From the NCBI GenBank assembly GCA_021307315.1, contig JAJSPD010000054.1, positions 248,001 to 312,000 on the forward strand: 64,000 bases of DNA. The letters are read 5' to 3'. The position numbers and the translations under genes are program-made. How positions within the stretch are numbered: the stretch's first letter is position 1; each line of letters opens with the position of its first letter. Source of the DNA: Bisporella sp. PMI_857. Lineage: Eukaryota > Ascomycota > Leotiomycetes > Helotiales > Helotiaceae. The notes beneath the pieces are model-generated. The model worked only from the letters and a program-made list of their open reading frames with translations. It made no database searches and was not told the origin of the DNA. Positions 14,912-26,543 of the stretch are shown piece by piece.

Positions 14912-16277
14912 GGGAGTGTTAGTTGCTGGCAGACTCTGGAATTTTCTGATTCAGACCACGAAGAATGGTCAGCGGTGTATTTATGGAATATAATATAATA
15001 ATCATCACAGCACTCAGTGTTGAAACAGTGAGTGTTGAGTCATGCGTATTTCTCTCTTTGTGTCTCTTATGAGGTGACGCTTGGGTCTAGCCCTAAAATT
15101 GTCTACACAGTGCCAGTGCCAGTGCCAGTGGAGTAACAGAGCTTGTATGCTTGGTCAGTCTCGATCGAAATACAAGCACATGACGGCTGCAAATCACTTA
15201 TCTGTTGGCTGTGATTTCACCTACCTGCAAGCACTGCTTACCCGGACCTTGTTTGCCACTGAGCTGTCAATAAGCAGCAGCTCTCAAGCTCTTGGATACA
15301 TGACAGCATGCCTTTAGGGAATGAGCATGATTGGTATTACCCTCTGGAATACTGTATATGGGTTGTCTTTTCCGTTTCTCTGAAGAAGACCACAGTCCAG
15401 AATTAAGGTGATACGGCATTTATTTGCAGGGTGGGGGGTTCAATCCCTCACTGGAAGACACAAGCCAGCGGCCCGGGCACGCCACCACCCCACCAGCAGG
15501 GCAATCCCTCACTATTTAGGCGCGGGCTGGGAGGTAGTGGGCACAACTAATACAATAGTACAGTACTTAGGTTCTCATTTATACTTTTGCACGCTGGGTC
15601 CACGTCCCCCAAGCCACCACCACTCTCCCCGTAGCATACGTTGTATAGAAGTAGATACCTACTGCACCTACATCCTTTATCAACATCTCCATCTAGGTCT
15701 CCCTAAGGCTGCTCTTGCGTGCTCAAGATTGTACGACCTAGCTAGCCTCCTCTCAATCATTACCATTAATGCACGTTTGGCAATGATATAAGCGCAGCAC
15801 GTGAGCTTTGTCGGAGTCAAAGAAACCTGCTGCTCCGCCAAAAAGCCAATGCTTGGCCTTATTCCGTATGAGTTCACTCCAAGACTCCCCAAGACTCCCG
15901 AGCCATTGGCTGTTGCATGGCTCCAGTCATTAGGATGTCTCACGGTGGTGATTTGTTTCTCAAAAGCGTGCCATGCAACCATTATCTCTTGGGACTCACG
16001 GCAAAGCGGGGTCATGACACAACTGGAAGGTAAGTATTACTGCTAAGCTGTGATTCTACCACTCATTTTTTGGGTTGTTGCATACCATTCGTACACTCGC
16101 AAGAGTGCATTCATAGCACCTCCGATGCTCCGTTTGCAGTACAAGAAGAGTCCCCTGCCTCCTCGGAACTCGGCTTCCTTTCTCTCTCCTTCTATCATCT
16201 CTTCTGATTTTTACCTGAACGAGTTTAATTAATCCTTTTCAGACCTACTACACTTTTCAAAGTCTTAGTCTAAACGA
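14912..16277. other. Intergenic region
   Basis: 1.37 kb between the HMG gene and the ATPase gene. It contains a short CAGTGC tandem repeat (separate entry) and only unsupported small ORFs. The long space upstream of an ENA-type ATPase, a gene class normally strongly regulated by salt and pH, probably holds its control region. Confidence 0.5.
15108..15130. repeat. CAGTGC hexanucleotide tandem repeat
   Basis: Nearly four copies of CAGTGC (three full plus CAGTG) are seen directly, in intergenic DNA. Confidence 0.9.
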
Positions 16278-19200
16278 ATGGTGAATACTACTCTCCAAAT
16301 CGATGGCCAGACCGCCAGCCAAACCCAGATCGATGGTCAAGACAGCACTCAGAAGGGCAGTCAAGACGCGGACGAACCTCCGTTACCACGGCCCCCTATA
16401 TCTAGGGGAAGCACAACCAAAAATGAAGAGCCTCACAATATCAATGGTGGGGTCTCCACAGCAAACGTCAGTCTCTCTGAGACCCAGGTTGAGGAGACAC
16501 TCCCAGTATCGTGGGATGGCGACACAAAATCTGCCCATATGTTCGATGCCAAGGATATCACTGCCTTCCTAGGAGTAGATCCCAAGTATGACCGTTCCAT
16601 GTCTCTCCAAATATCGTTAATCTACTCACACACAGTATCCAGGCTAGGACACTCGACAGAAAAAGCGGTATCTCTACTTGAGAAAAATGGACCAAACAGA
16701 CTGGAAGATGCCGGCAAGGTCTCCATTGGAGAAATCCTGCTCAGACAAGTGTCAAACAGTCTTACGATCGTAAGGGATAGGGCCAATAGCCAATGTATCA
16801 TCAACAAAATAAAGCTTACAGAATTCAGGTCCTGGTCATTGCAATGGCTCTTTCTTATGGGACCTTGGACTTCATAGAAGGTGCCGTCATATCAGCCGTG
16901 ATCTTGCTCAACATTGTACTTGGATTCGTTCAGGATTTCAAAGCTGAAAAGTCCATGCAATCCCTGCTTAGCTTAGCTGCACCATCCGCCGTAGTACTTC
17001 GTAATAATGGGCGGCTCGAGACTGTAAAGGCCGAATCTCTTGTAGTGGGAGATATCGTCGTCCTGGCCAACGGGGCAATGGTTCCCGCTGACCTACGGCT
17101 ACTTGAGAGCGCTAATCTCGAGATTAATGAGGCATCGCTCACCGGGGAATCTATGCCATCAGCAAAACACACGGAATCTCTAGGTATTGGTCTTGACGTG
17201 GCTGTCGGAGATCGAATAAACATCGCATTCTCTGCAACCACTGTGTCTAAAGGCAGAGGATCCGGAGTCGTCATTTCCACTGGAATGAACACCCAGATTG
17301 GAAACGTTGCAAATCTTCTTCGTGGTGGTAGTCAGGAAACAAAGAAAGTTGGTCCCTTCTTGAGGTTCTGGAGAAAGTTTGTGAGTGGCATCAAGAGCAT
17401 TCTTGGTCTGGTTGGAACGCCAATGCAGATCAAGTTGAGCAAATTCGCCATCATGCTTTTTGGACTGGCTATTCTGCTAGCAATTATCGTGTTTTCTGCA
17501 AACAAATGGGACCTCGACAACGAAGTCGTTTTATATGGAATATGTGTCGCAGTCGCCGTTATTCCAGAATCACTCATTGCTGTCATGACCCTCACAATTG
17601 CTGTAGGTGTCAAAGCAATGGCTCAAGGTAATGTCATTGTCCGCAAGATGGCATCTCTTGAAGCTATCGGTGGTGTTACAAATATTTGCTCTGATAAGAC
17701 TGGAACATTGACTCAAGGCAAGATGGTGGTTCATAAAGTATGGACTCCTGAGTTGGGAACAATGTCTATCAGTAATACGACCAATATTCTGGATCCTGAA
17801 AATGGACTATTGTCCATCAATGGCAAAGATATGGAGGTATCAGATGTTATGGCTCATAAGCAATTCCACTCGCTGTTGCCTCTCATCGATGCTGTGGCTC
17901 TTTGCAATTCTGCCTCTGTCAGCCGAAAGTCTCTAGGGTCTACAGGGAGTAGTGAGAAACCATCTTCCCCCGGCGAATGGGAGTCACATGGAGACCCAAC
18001 TGAGGTTGCGCTACGGGTTCTGGCCAATAGATTCCATCGCGAAAACGATGTCATTCTTGAAGGACATCCAAAGCAAGCGGTTGTGGAGCATCAATTTGAC
18101 TCAAACTTGAAAAGAATGTCAATGGCATATGAGATGGGCGGGAATGGGCAAATCAACGTTTTGGCGAAGGGTGCTAGTGAAGCCATTCTACCAACTCTCA
18201 TGATCTCCGAGAACGAGAGATCATTGCTTGAGAATCAATTAGAAACGCTAGCAAGTGATGGCCTTCGCGTTCTATGTGTTGCCAGTAAAACGGTTGAGGC
18301 AGCAGATAAAGATATCTTGTTAGATCGCCCGTTTGCAGAGTCAGGACTCAGGCTTCTAGGATTGGTCGCGCTTTATGATCCTCCTAGGGTTGAAACTCTT
18401 GGAGCTGTACAAAAGTGTCATCAAGCTGGAATCCAAGTTCACATGCTGACTGGTGATCATTTGAGCACTGCTAAAGCAATCGCGAGACAAGTCGGCATCT
18501 TGCGGCGTGAGAACGTCGATGAAGATGTGATGCAAGCGACAGATTTCGATAGACTTACTGATGCTGAGATAGATGATATGAAAGATCTCCCTGTTGTTCT
18601 TGCCCGCTGCAGCCCAACCACAAAGGTTCGCATGGTTGAAGCATTGGATAGACGCCATGCATTTTGTGTGATGACTGGCGACGGGGTCAATGATGCTCCA
18701 GCTCTGAAACGTGCTCACGTTGGGATAGCTATGGGACTAACCGGTACGGATGTTGCGAAGGATGCAGCAGATATGGTTCTTACGGATGACAACTTCTCTT
18801 CTATTGTCAAAGCGGTTGAAGAAGGGAGGAGACTATTTGACAATATCCAGAAGGTTAGTGCTTGCAGCTATTAATTTGCTCTGCAATATGCTTACATAGA
18901 ATAGTTCCTGCTGCATCTCTTAGTATCGAATATCGCTCAAGTTATTCTTCTTTTGATTTCCCTTGCTTTCAAAGATAACGATGGCAGCTCTGTCTTTCCG
19001 CTCTCGCCACTCGAGATTTTATGGGTAAACATGATCACGTCTTCCTTCCTTGCCCTTGGTCTCGGCCTAGAGGAAGCACAAGCAGATATCATGCTTCGAC
19101 CACCACGTGACCTCAAAGCCGGCGTCTTTACTTGGGAGCTGATCATAGACAAAATGGTCTACGGGACTATCGCTGGCGTGCTCTGCCTCGTCAGCTTCGT

Positions 19201-19663
19201 CATCGTAATCTTCGGCGCCGGCAACGGTAATCTCGGCCAGGAATGCAACGAAGAGTTTCACGAGAGCTGCGGCGACGTCTTTCGCGCACGCTCCACAGTC
19301 TTCGCTGTGTTATCATTCTTACTTCTCGTTACCGCATGGGAGGTCAAGCACTTTTCTAGATCGCTTTTTAACCTGGATCCTTCACGATATACTGGAAAAG
19401 GGGCGGTGTTCAAGGCTCTGACATACAACCGATTCCTGCTATGGGCTGTTGTCGCAGGCTTCATCATTACCTTTCCAGTCATTTATATCCCTACATTCAA
19501 CACAGTCGTATTCAAGCATACTTCTATTAGCTGGGAATGGGGGGTTATCCTTGGGTGCCTGATCACCTACATTGCTTTGATCGAGGTCTGGAAGGCGTGC
19601 AAGCGCTACTTTGGTATCTATTCTGGCAAACTTCTTAAACATGATGCAGCTACAATTGTGTAG
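16278..19663 (+). CDS. ENA-type (P2D) alkali-cation P-type ATPase
   Basis: Exons 16278-16585, 16643-16769, 16829-18853 and 18905-19663 give 1,072 residues. P-type hallmarks are present: SLTGES (actuator), CSDKTGTLTQ with the phosphorylated Asp, MLTGDH, and TGDGVNDAPALK. Family-specific segments after the phosphorylation site and in the C-terminal membrane region (RPPRDLKAGVFTWE) match fungal ENA sodium/potassium/lithium pumps. The first intron (57 nt, 16586-16642) is free of stops and in frame, so an unspliced reading adds 19 residues; splicing restores the normal family spacing before LEKNGPNRL. The M4 motif reads IPESL rather than the IPSSL I expect for yeast Ena1. The role is ATP-driven export of Na+ or K+ at the plasma membrane; ion preference cannot be decided here. 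Confidence 0.95.
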
Positions 19664-20381
19664 TGTGATTGACGGACTGAATGCATATTGCACTCAGCCT
19701 GAACGACAAGAGGATTTTAAGATATCCTTTGGCTTATGGAGAAGGAAATGGTTGAACGAAAGCACAGTCACTCTTTAACTCGCGTGAATTTTGGGTTGTT
19801 GGAATGATATTTTGGCTGGCCTACTGAATCCTGGCCCGATTCTTTCTCTTCTTACATTCGTTAAGCAAAATATTTGGATCGTGGTTGGGTGTTATATCTT
19901 CGTCTCTACTGCCTTTCCTGAAGGATTCCCAGTATCGAGAAAGTAGTAACTTAGCCAATGGACATATTATGTGTCATCACCTGCTTTCTTTACGTGTTCT
20001 CGGAAAACCAAATGAGATGAAATACCACAAAAATTGATTTCTAATCGGTAAATGAATCGGTTATATTAAGACATGTCGATACTGCAATAATATAAGGAAA
20101 GCTAGCCAAAGTTGACAACCCCTTCTAAGCGAGCCTGGAAAGGAGATTTAGTGTGCCAGAAGTTTGAGGCCGACGCAAAAGTGGAGCTCGAAAATCAATC
20201 CCGAGCCTCAAGCTTCAGCAACTGTAAAAACCAGCTTGACACATATATCACAGCGTAGTGATAGCCACAAAGGCCAGACAATTCAGCTCGGATTCTGCCA
20301 CCTTCGAGAACAGCTATATACATCATTCTGCAACATTAATCGAGCTCATCCAGTGCTAATTGGCGCACCGCCATAGCCACC
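19664..20381. other. Intergenic region
   Basis: 720 bases with no recognisable gene, tRNA or repeat. Confidence 0.5.
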
Positions 20382-21080
20382 ATGTCCTTCCCAATGCCAA
20401 CCCATCCATCCATCACTCATCTTCGCGCGTTCTCCCACACCACACGCACCCTCGCAAAGTCTACAAAGCAGCGCCTCCTCTCCGAACACACCGCCGTGCC
20501 AACCTATCCCTATGGGCCCTCGCAAATCTACAAGCAGTCCAACTTCGGTCTGTACGGCACGCAAAAAATCCGCTTTGGGAACATGGTCTCCGAGAAGAAC
20601 GAGATCAAGACAAGGCGATTCTGGCGGCCGAACGTGCATAGCAAGCGACTGTGGAGCTCGGCGTTGAATACCTTTGTGAGGATTCGGGTTACGACGAGGG
20701 TGCTGCGGACGATCGATAAAGTCGGTGGGTTGGATGAGTATTTGTTGGGGGAGAAGAGGGCGAGGATCAGGGAGCTGGGGATGGCGGGATGGAAGCTCAG
20801 GTGGAGGATTATGCAGACCGAAGCGGTGAAGAGGAGGTTTGCCGCCCAGAGGGTGAGCTTGGGTCTGCCGCCGGTAAAGGAGACTCCCACGAACGCGGAG
20901 GGTAATCTGGTTAGCGAGGCGCAGGTCGCGCAAGAGATCAAGGTCTATGATAAGATGCTGGAAACGGGCGCGGAGATTGATGTTGGAGACGAAGCCGATT
21001 TCAAGGGGGCGGAAACGGAAATTGAACCCGGGTTCATGGAGGAACAATCAGCGTCGAAACCGGGGAAAATTGTGTTGTAA
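20382..21080 (+). CDS. mrpl24: Mitochondrial large-subunit ribosomal protein bL28m
   Basis: An intronless 232-residue protein. The L28 core begins near residue 50 (GLYGTQKIRFGNMVSEKN, then KTRRFWRPNVHSKRLWS), a typical bacterial-type L28 fold with its basic rRNA-binding face. A short basic, Ser/Thr-rich N-terminus serves as the likely mitochondrial targeting sequence, and an acidic fungal C-terminal extension follows. It is a component of the mitoribosome large subunit (yeast Mrpl24). Base composition turns GC-rich through the gene, unlike the AT-rich flanks. A 233-codon antisense ORF is a shadow of that composition. Confidence 0.93.
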   Translation: MSFPMPTHPSITHLRAFSHTTRTLAKSTKQRLLSEHTAVPTYPYGPSQIYKQSNFGLYGTQKIRFGNMVSEKNEIKTRRFWRPNVHSKRLWSSALNTFVRIRVTTRVLRTIDKVGGLDEYLLGEKRARIRELGMAGWKLRWRIMQTEAVKRRFAAQRVSLGLPPVKETPTNAEGNLVSEAQVAQEIKVYDKMLETGAEIDVGDEADFKGAETEIEPGFMEEQSASKPGKIVL

Positions 21081-21292
21081 CATAATTGGGATGAAATCTC
21101 GGCTTGTATTATATATGTACGACCATATATTGTAATAGTATTATGGCGTTCAATGTACAAGAGGTTTTTGATATTTTCTCTGTGCAGCTTTTTGGTTAGG
21201 GACCACTGCCCGTTACAAGCCATATTTCTTGCAGAACTAAATGTCACCATATTATTGATATTACCCGATGGCCTTCATCCAATATGGCCATC

Positions 21293-23804
21293 TCATCTTA
21301 ACTCTAACCTGCCCAAGAACTCCTGAGCTTCCCCATCATCTGGCAGGACTTGCCCTTCAGTCTTTACACCAACCACAATCCAGTTCTCAATGATCGCCGT
21401 CCCGTTCTTCACCGTCTCATACTGCTCATCCGTGCACGTTTCCGGATTCAAGATATAACAAACAGGATTGGGGCTCTCCGGAACCTCATTCTTGATATGC
21501 CAAGTGTTATCTGGGCCTGTGGTTTTATACTCGTTATTTATGTTGAGCAATCCCGTAGCAAGGTCCTTATTGAAGAGGGAGCGCATGAAAAGGTTGTATG
21601 CTACTTCGGGCTGGTATGAAGGTACTATTGTCGTTAATCTCGCCTCCGAAATCTACTACATGTGAGGTTACATACCTAAATGGCCAGCCTGATACACCCT
21701 CGAGAACGAGTAGTTGCCGTACTGTCTCACCTGACCACGTTCCACAGCATCATCTGTGAAGATCGGCGTGTACCCTGCTGAAGAAAAGTTCGCGCTCCCG
21801 GTATAGTTTATCTTCAAGGAGCTGCGCTCGCCGCCGATCCAGTTGCATGCGAAGTCCCGGTCGCCGTATACTAAGGCGACTTTGACGCCGCGTTCTAGGA
21901 TGGTGGAGAGTTGGGTGAGAGGGCCTTCTTTGGCACCGTCGCCTTGATCGTTGAAGGCGCTGGCCACAGACCAAGATGCTGGCTAAGGAAGCAGGGAGTT
22001 AATGTTGTATAATCTTAGGGAACGACTCACATGGACTCGGTCAAACGGGAATGTTGGTTTTGGAGGATTGGACTTACGGTATAGTTGACAGGGACACCAA
22101 GAGCGCCTTGAACCCAATGCTGATTTAAGTATCCAATGAGGTATTGCGGTGGGAAGGGATCAGCTCCCGGATGGGTAATGTCATACCAGCCATGCTATCA
22201 TCGATTAGTCGCGGACAACATCAGTTTTTCGAAATAGCTTAAGAATACCTTTCTGGTCTCCATGTAGGGTTCGATCAGCTCGAACAAAGCATCTCCCGAT
22301 GCTTTACAAGCAGCGGTGACTTCGTCATTATTCCCAATATTCTTAGGATCTTTCTCAACAGCCAGGTCTCGGCACTTCTGGAATTTGTCTTTGCCTCCTC
22401 CCGGCTTCTCCCAGTTATGAGTGACATTTTTGTACTGCGTCTCATTATATGCTTGGATGCCGTACGTGTTCTACGTTTTGTCAACCTAGATCTAGTGCTG
22501 CATCAACATTTAATACTCACGTTATATGCAAAATCAGGATACGCAGAGCCAGATTCATACCAATCCTGGCATCCATTTACGATACCCAGGGTATCTATAT
22601 GGAGATAGTGTGCGCCTGGAGTGGTGATGATACCATTTGCAATCTTGTCATTTTGCTCTTCGAAGAAGGAGGCGAACGATGGTCCGTATTTACCTCCGTA
22701 ACTTTCGGTCCAGATACTTATCTTTTCGTCGTTTGGCTTGTAAAAAGGGAATTCTTCAAACCACGTTTGAGCAAAGTGCCATATAGCATGTGCTAAAATA
22801 TGATCAGCAAACAAGTCATCAAAAAGTGATACTTTAGGTACGGATGTGAAACAAACCCAATGTTGTTACTACTATATGACTCTACAAAGTTACTCACCTG
22901 CGTGCGCTGTCGAATTGGCTGTGTACTTCGGGTTCTGGCTGCCCACCGTTCCGACAAAGAATGTATTGTTCTGAGCTGGAATATCGTCTCCAGGAGGAAT
23001 TGGTCGCGCCTGACCAAGTAGATCATCCTCGGATATTGCCAAGTCTACAGTACAATTTGTAGGTGTGTCACTGGATGGCATCGAAGTCAGTTTGTTTCGG
23101 CTATCGAAGAAAGGAATTCCTCAATTAGGAGAGAGGCAATTCCGAAAAGGAAAAGAGAAAATGGCTGAACTCACTAAGAGAATCCCACTTGAACAGGCTG
23201 GTCAATGTAGAGCATATTGACTTCATTATTCCAGGACCACTCGTTCAAATAAGTAGAATTCGAATCGCTGCTGACAAAGCAGGGTCCATTTTCTTGCAGA
23301 AGACCCATCATGGAAGATCCTCCTGGTCCTACATATCTAATTTTAGCATCTGTCATGACCGTCAGAGCAGCGCTGAGACAGCCGTACCTCCATTTAACCA
23401 GATAGACAATGGCGCGTTGGCGGGATCTTTCCGAGACTCGAAAAACCAGAAGAACCTTGCTGACATTAGTACTTGGATACTATTTATGGAGACTTGATGG
23501 CGTTTACGTGTTGATTGGATAGTCCTGTACATCCTCCCATTCTCCTAACAGAAACTTGGGTGGGAGATGGACATATCCTGAGTACGATTTCACTCCAGGT
23601 GTCGTTTCACAGATTCCGGGCTGAGAGGGCAATGCAATTAGTCAAGGGCACCAATTGATTCCGCAGATCAAGGCTTACCTCTTTATATGAGATTTTGACA
23701 TCTTTATGAAATTTTGAAGTTATCGTCGTGACACCTTCAGGCTTGGGAGGGAATTGCGCATTGACTCCTAGAAAAAGTGCCACGGACCACAGTATCGGAA
23801 TCAT
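21293..23804 (-). CDS. Secreted serine carboxypeptidase (peptidase family S10)
   Basis: Ten exons: 23804-23679, 23620-23508, 23455-23388, 23328-23175, 23100-22898, 22792-22521, 22470-22249, 22194-22078, 21982-21676 and 21624-21293, giving 637 residues in frame. The N-terminus is a signal peptide (about residues 1-17, cleaved after NAQ or nearby). S10 motifs are WLNGGPGGSSM (oxyanion hole; joined across intron 3), [11 protein letters not shown] with the nucleophile Ser, [10 protein letters not shown] with the catalytic Asp, and AGHLGMVPSYQPE with the catalytic His, split by the last intron. Several N-glycosylation sequons are present. It should remove C-terminal residues from peptides outside the cell or in the vacuole. 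The nucleophile motif has TES rather than the more common GES, a variant seen in extracellular members. Confidence 0.95.
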
Positions 23805-24936
23805 GCTGACGGCGTCCAGGTAATGAACTCTTGTAGTGAGGACAAGAAATCATGAGATACCGAGAAGAATGAATTTATATTGTGGGAATTGGCAAACTGC
23901 TACGGATATCATCTCGACATTAGCGCCGAGTAAGCGCATGTTACGCATGGATTCGTCAAATAGACAAAACGAATCATTTCAACATCAAAGATGTTTGATA
24001 ATCTTTACCAAATGGGCTCTCCTTCCATTTTGGCTCTAGTTCCCCAATCAAAACGGTGTAATCTATATGATCCAGAGTGGAGTTCCAATCGTAACGAAAC
24101 TTTCGTCATTTAGGCAACCATATGTTGGAGCTTCAATGTGATATCTGGCGTGGCATCTAGCACAACTAAGCAAGCAAAGTGTCCAACCTCTTCAGACCGA
24201 AAGTTCATGTAACAATATTTGCCTTTATTATGTGAGACATATTCATATCAACACTACATATCCGGTGGGCCGTGAAGACAAAGCTAAATCACGTGAGGCA
24301 TCCACTGTTTCTCACGACCTCTTTTGCTTCCTTTCAATGTCTAACTGCTGTTTGAAATCTTTGCCATAATAACATTGCATGCCATCTCTTGCCAATTCAT
24401 CCGTTGTATGATTGCGACCACGGTACCGGTTGAACCCAAAGGCCATTCTAACCGCCATCCTCATCACACATTCTTTGTCCTACTTTGGATATCTCGGCAA
24501 TATGCAAATCGCGATGTCCTCTTCCTCATTCTCGTCCCTGCTTAAATCCACGACTTCACTCGCTCGAAGTTGAAAACTGCAGGTGGCTCAAGCGAGTCAA
24601 TGACAGGATTCCCCTCCTGAAGAGAGCAAGATGTCAAACATACCAGCAGGTTCGAGTCGATGTAAATGTAAAGTCCTCAAATAGTACTACAGTCGTACTC
24701 GTGCAAAGGAACAAACGGAAGTATAAGACTTCTCATCATTTTCTTGGTCCGAGCACTGTATGTAGATACTGTTATTTCGATAACTATTCTACGACTGGCT
24801 GAACGCAAAAAATCTCCGGCCCTGGAGACTGCAGAATACCGCAAACCTTCCTACCATTACCCTATTTGTCTATGACCCATATTTTATTATACATCAATAA
24901 GTTACCCCATCGTCACATATGGTTCCACGTTACTTT
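23805..24936. other. Intergenic region
   Basis: 1.1 kb upstream of the carboxypeptidase and downstream of the glycosyltransferase-like gene. Short ORFs show no domain signature. Confidence 0.5.
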
Positions 24937-26543
24937 TCATCTAAAGTCCTTTTCTACCATCCAAGCATCATCTGGCCTCAAACCCACGTCCGGGAGATTG
25001 CACTCTTTATGTCCCCATTTTGCTTGGTAGGTCTTGACGCCAGTATCGATCATCATCTGCAATGCCTGCTCGAACCCATCAGGGTCTCGATAGAAAGGCT
25101 CCCCTTTCCCGCCAGTTTGCCTGTATTGCCACTTATTTCGCTCTCCCTGTTTCTTCACATCTTTCTGCTCCTCGACAGCCGCAAGTAGTTTTTCGAAGCC
25201 GAGGCCTCCGCGCTCATCCTCAGGTATGGCATCTAGTTCCGCCACAGTTTTGGGTGGATTCGCTAAATCGATCTTCTTACGAAAGAGCAAGCTCAGGTCT
25301 ATGGAACCCCCCACATCGTTTATCCTTCCAGCGTCTACTGCCGGCATTTTTATGTTATTCATGGTAAAACGGCCATGCATATCTACGAACTATTAGTTGA
25401 TGGTCGTCTACCATTCACATAGAAGAGGTCGGCTTCTTAGTGGAAACGGCAACATATACGAAGGAAACTGGAAACATACCACAATCAGTCGTGTAGAAGC
25501 TCACAAAGGTGTCCCATGCTCCAACCTTTAAGAAACTCTTTACATTGTTCAACGCCAGCCAATCATACGCGAAAAACTGGATTCCCCATTCATCTTTGAC
25601 ACCCGTTTCTGGATTCTTCAAATAGTCGGGACTGGAGACCTCCTTTAACTTGTCTAAGGCACGAACATAGAGTGACTTGTAGGGATTGCCCTCGTATGCT
25701 TCCTCTGCTATCGGCAATACATCCATATGGCTCCAAAAGAAGTAATCCCATCCTTTATCCATTGAAGTCGAGATGTAAAAATTCTGAAGCTGCGCGAAAG
25801 TTAAAAGCGTGGGTGTTGATATAACATTCACGCCAAAAACGTTGGTGAGGCGCTGAACATTGAGGAAGAACGGATTTTGAAGAGTGATTTTCGGATTTGG
25901 AGGGAAGTTCGACTTCATGGTCCCCGTGTTATCTACAACATAAATATCTTCTGGGGGCCATCCAGCCGCGATATATCCAAGCACGCATTGCTGCAGCAAA
26001 GGCCAGTTCCGAGTAAACCCAATGAATAGTGGTGTTTTCTCCTCAGCATGAGGCGTGGGAGGTTGATTCCACTATGTTGACATAGTTAGTAACTGATTTT
26101 TGCCTTTGGATTAGTATCTTCAGATTGCATCGAGGAAAATTCCCCGCGAAACACTAGTCGAAGAATTCCCATTCCTAAGGCTGCTCGGCGTCTCCACAAT
26201 TACTCACTGATGGAATAGCGGGCAATTTTCCCGTCACAACACCATCGAGAAGAGGAAAGTTGTCATTAATAGGCTTTACAGGCTTCGCCTTTGACTTGTG
26301 CTTGTATATAGGTCCTGGGGGGCGTGCTGGCCCCTTAACGCCAATGACAGATCCGAGCGTTGGTACGCCATGCGACCAAAAGAAGAACAATGAGATGGAA
26401 AGGATGGCAGCAATTACGAACAAGTTCCAAAGACGCCTCGATATCATAATGGCAGAGGCTGATGTAAAAGTTATAAGCGTGTGCAGCAGTCCGCCATTGA
26501 ATAAAAGAAATGCCGTCAGGCGAAATTGAAATTTACCACTCAT
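24937..26543 (-). CDS. Type II membrane protein, fungal glycosyltransferase-like
   Basis: Exons 26543-26208, 26071-25480 and 25382-24937 give 457 residues. One hydrophobic segment at about residues 39-55 (LFVIAAILSISLFFFW) with few residues before it predicts a Golgi type II anchor; a second ATG at 26446 would give a shorter cytosolic tail and is equally plausible. The lumenal part opens with FIGFTRNWPLLQQCVLGYI, followed by VDNTGT, FFWSHMDVLP (a possible metal-binding acidic motif) and TDCDMHGRF, the last restored exactly by splicing of the second intron. This pattern is shared by an uncharacterised fungal family that I take to be nucleotide-sugar transferases. The enzymatic activity is inference; the gene itself is well supported. 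Confidence 0.82.

Noticed and set aside
15408..15791. 127-codon plus-strand ORF upstream of the ATPase
   Set aside because: Pro/His/Arg-rich translation of intergenic DNA with no domain or splice logic.
20346..21047. 233-codon minus-strand ORF antisense to the bL28m gene
   Set aside because: It mirrors the GC-rich coding region of the ribosomal protein, is Pro/Arg/His-rich and has no domain.
24640..24670. GGTTCGAGTC-like B box suggesting a tRNA gene
   Set aside because: No matching acceptor, D-arm or anticodon stem could be formed around it.
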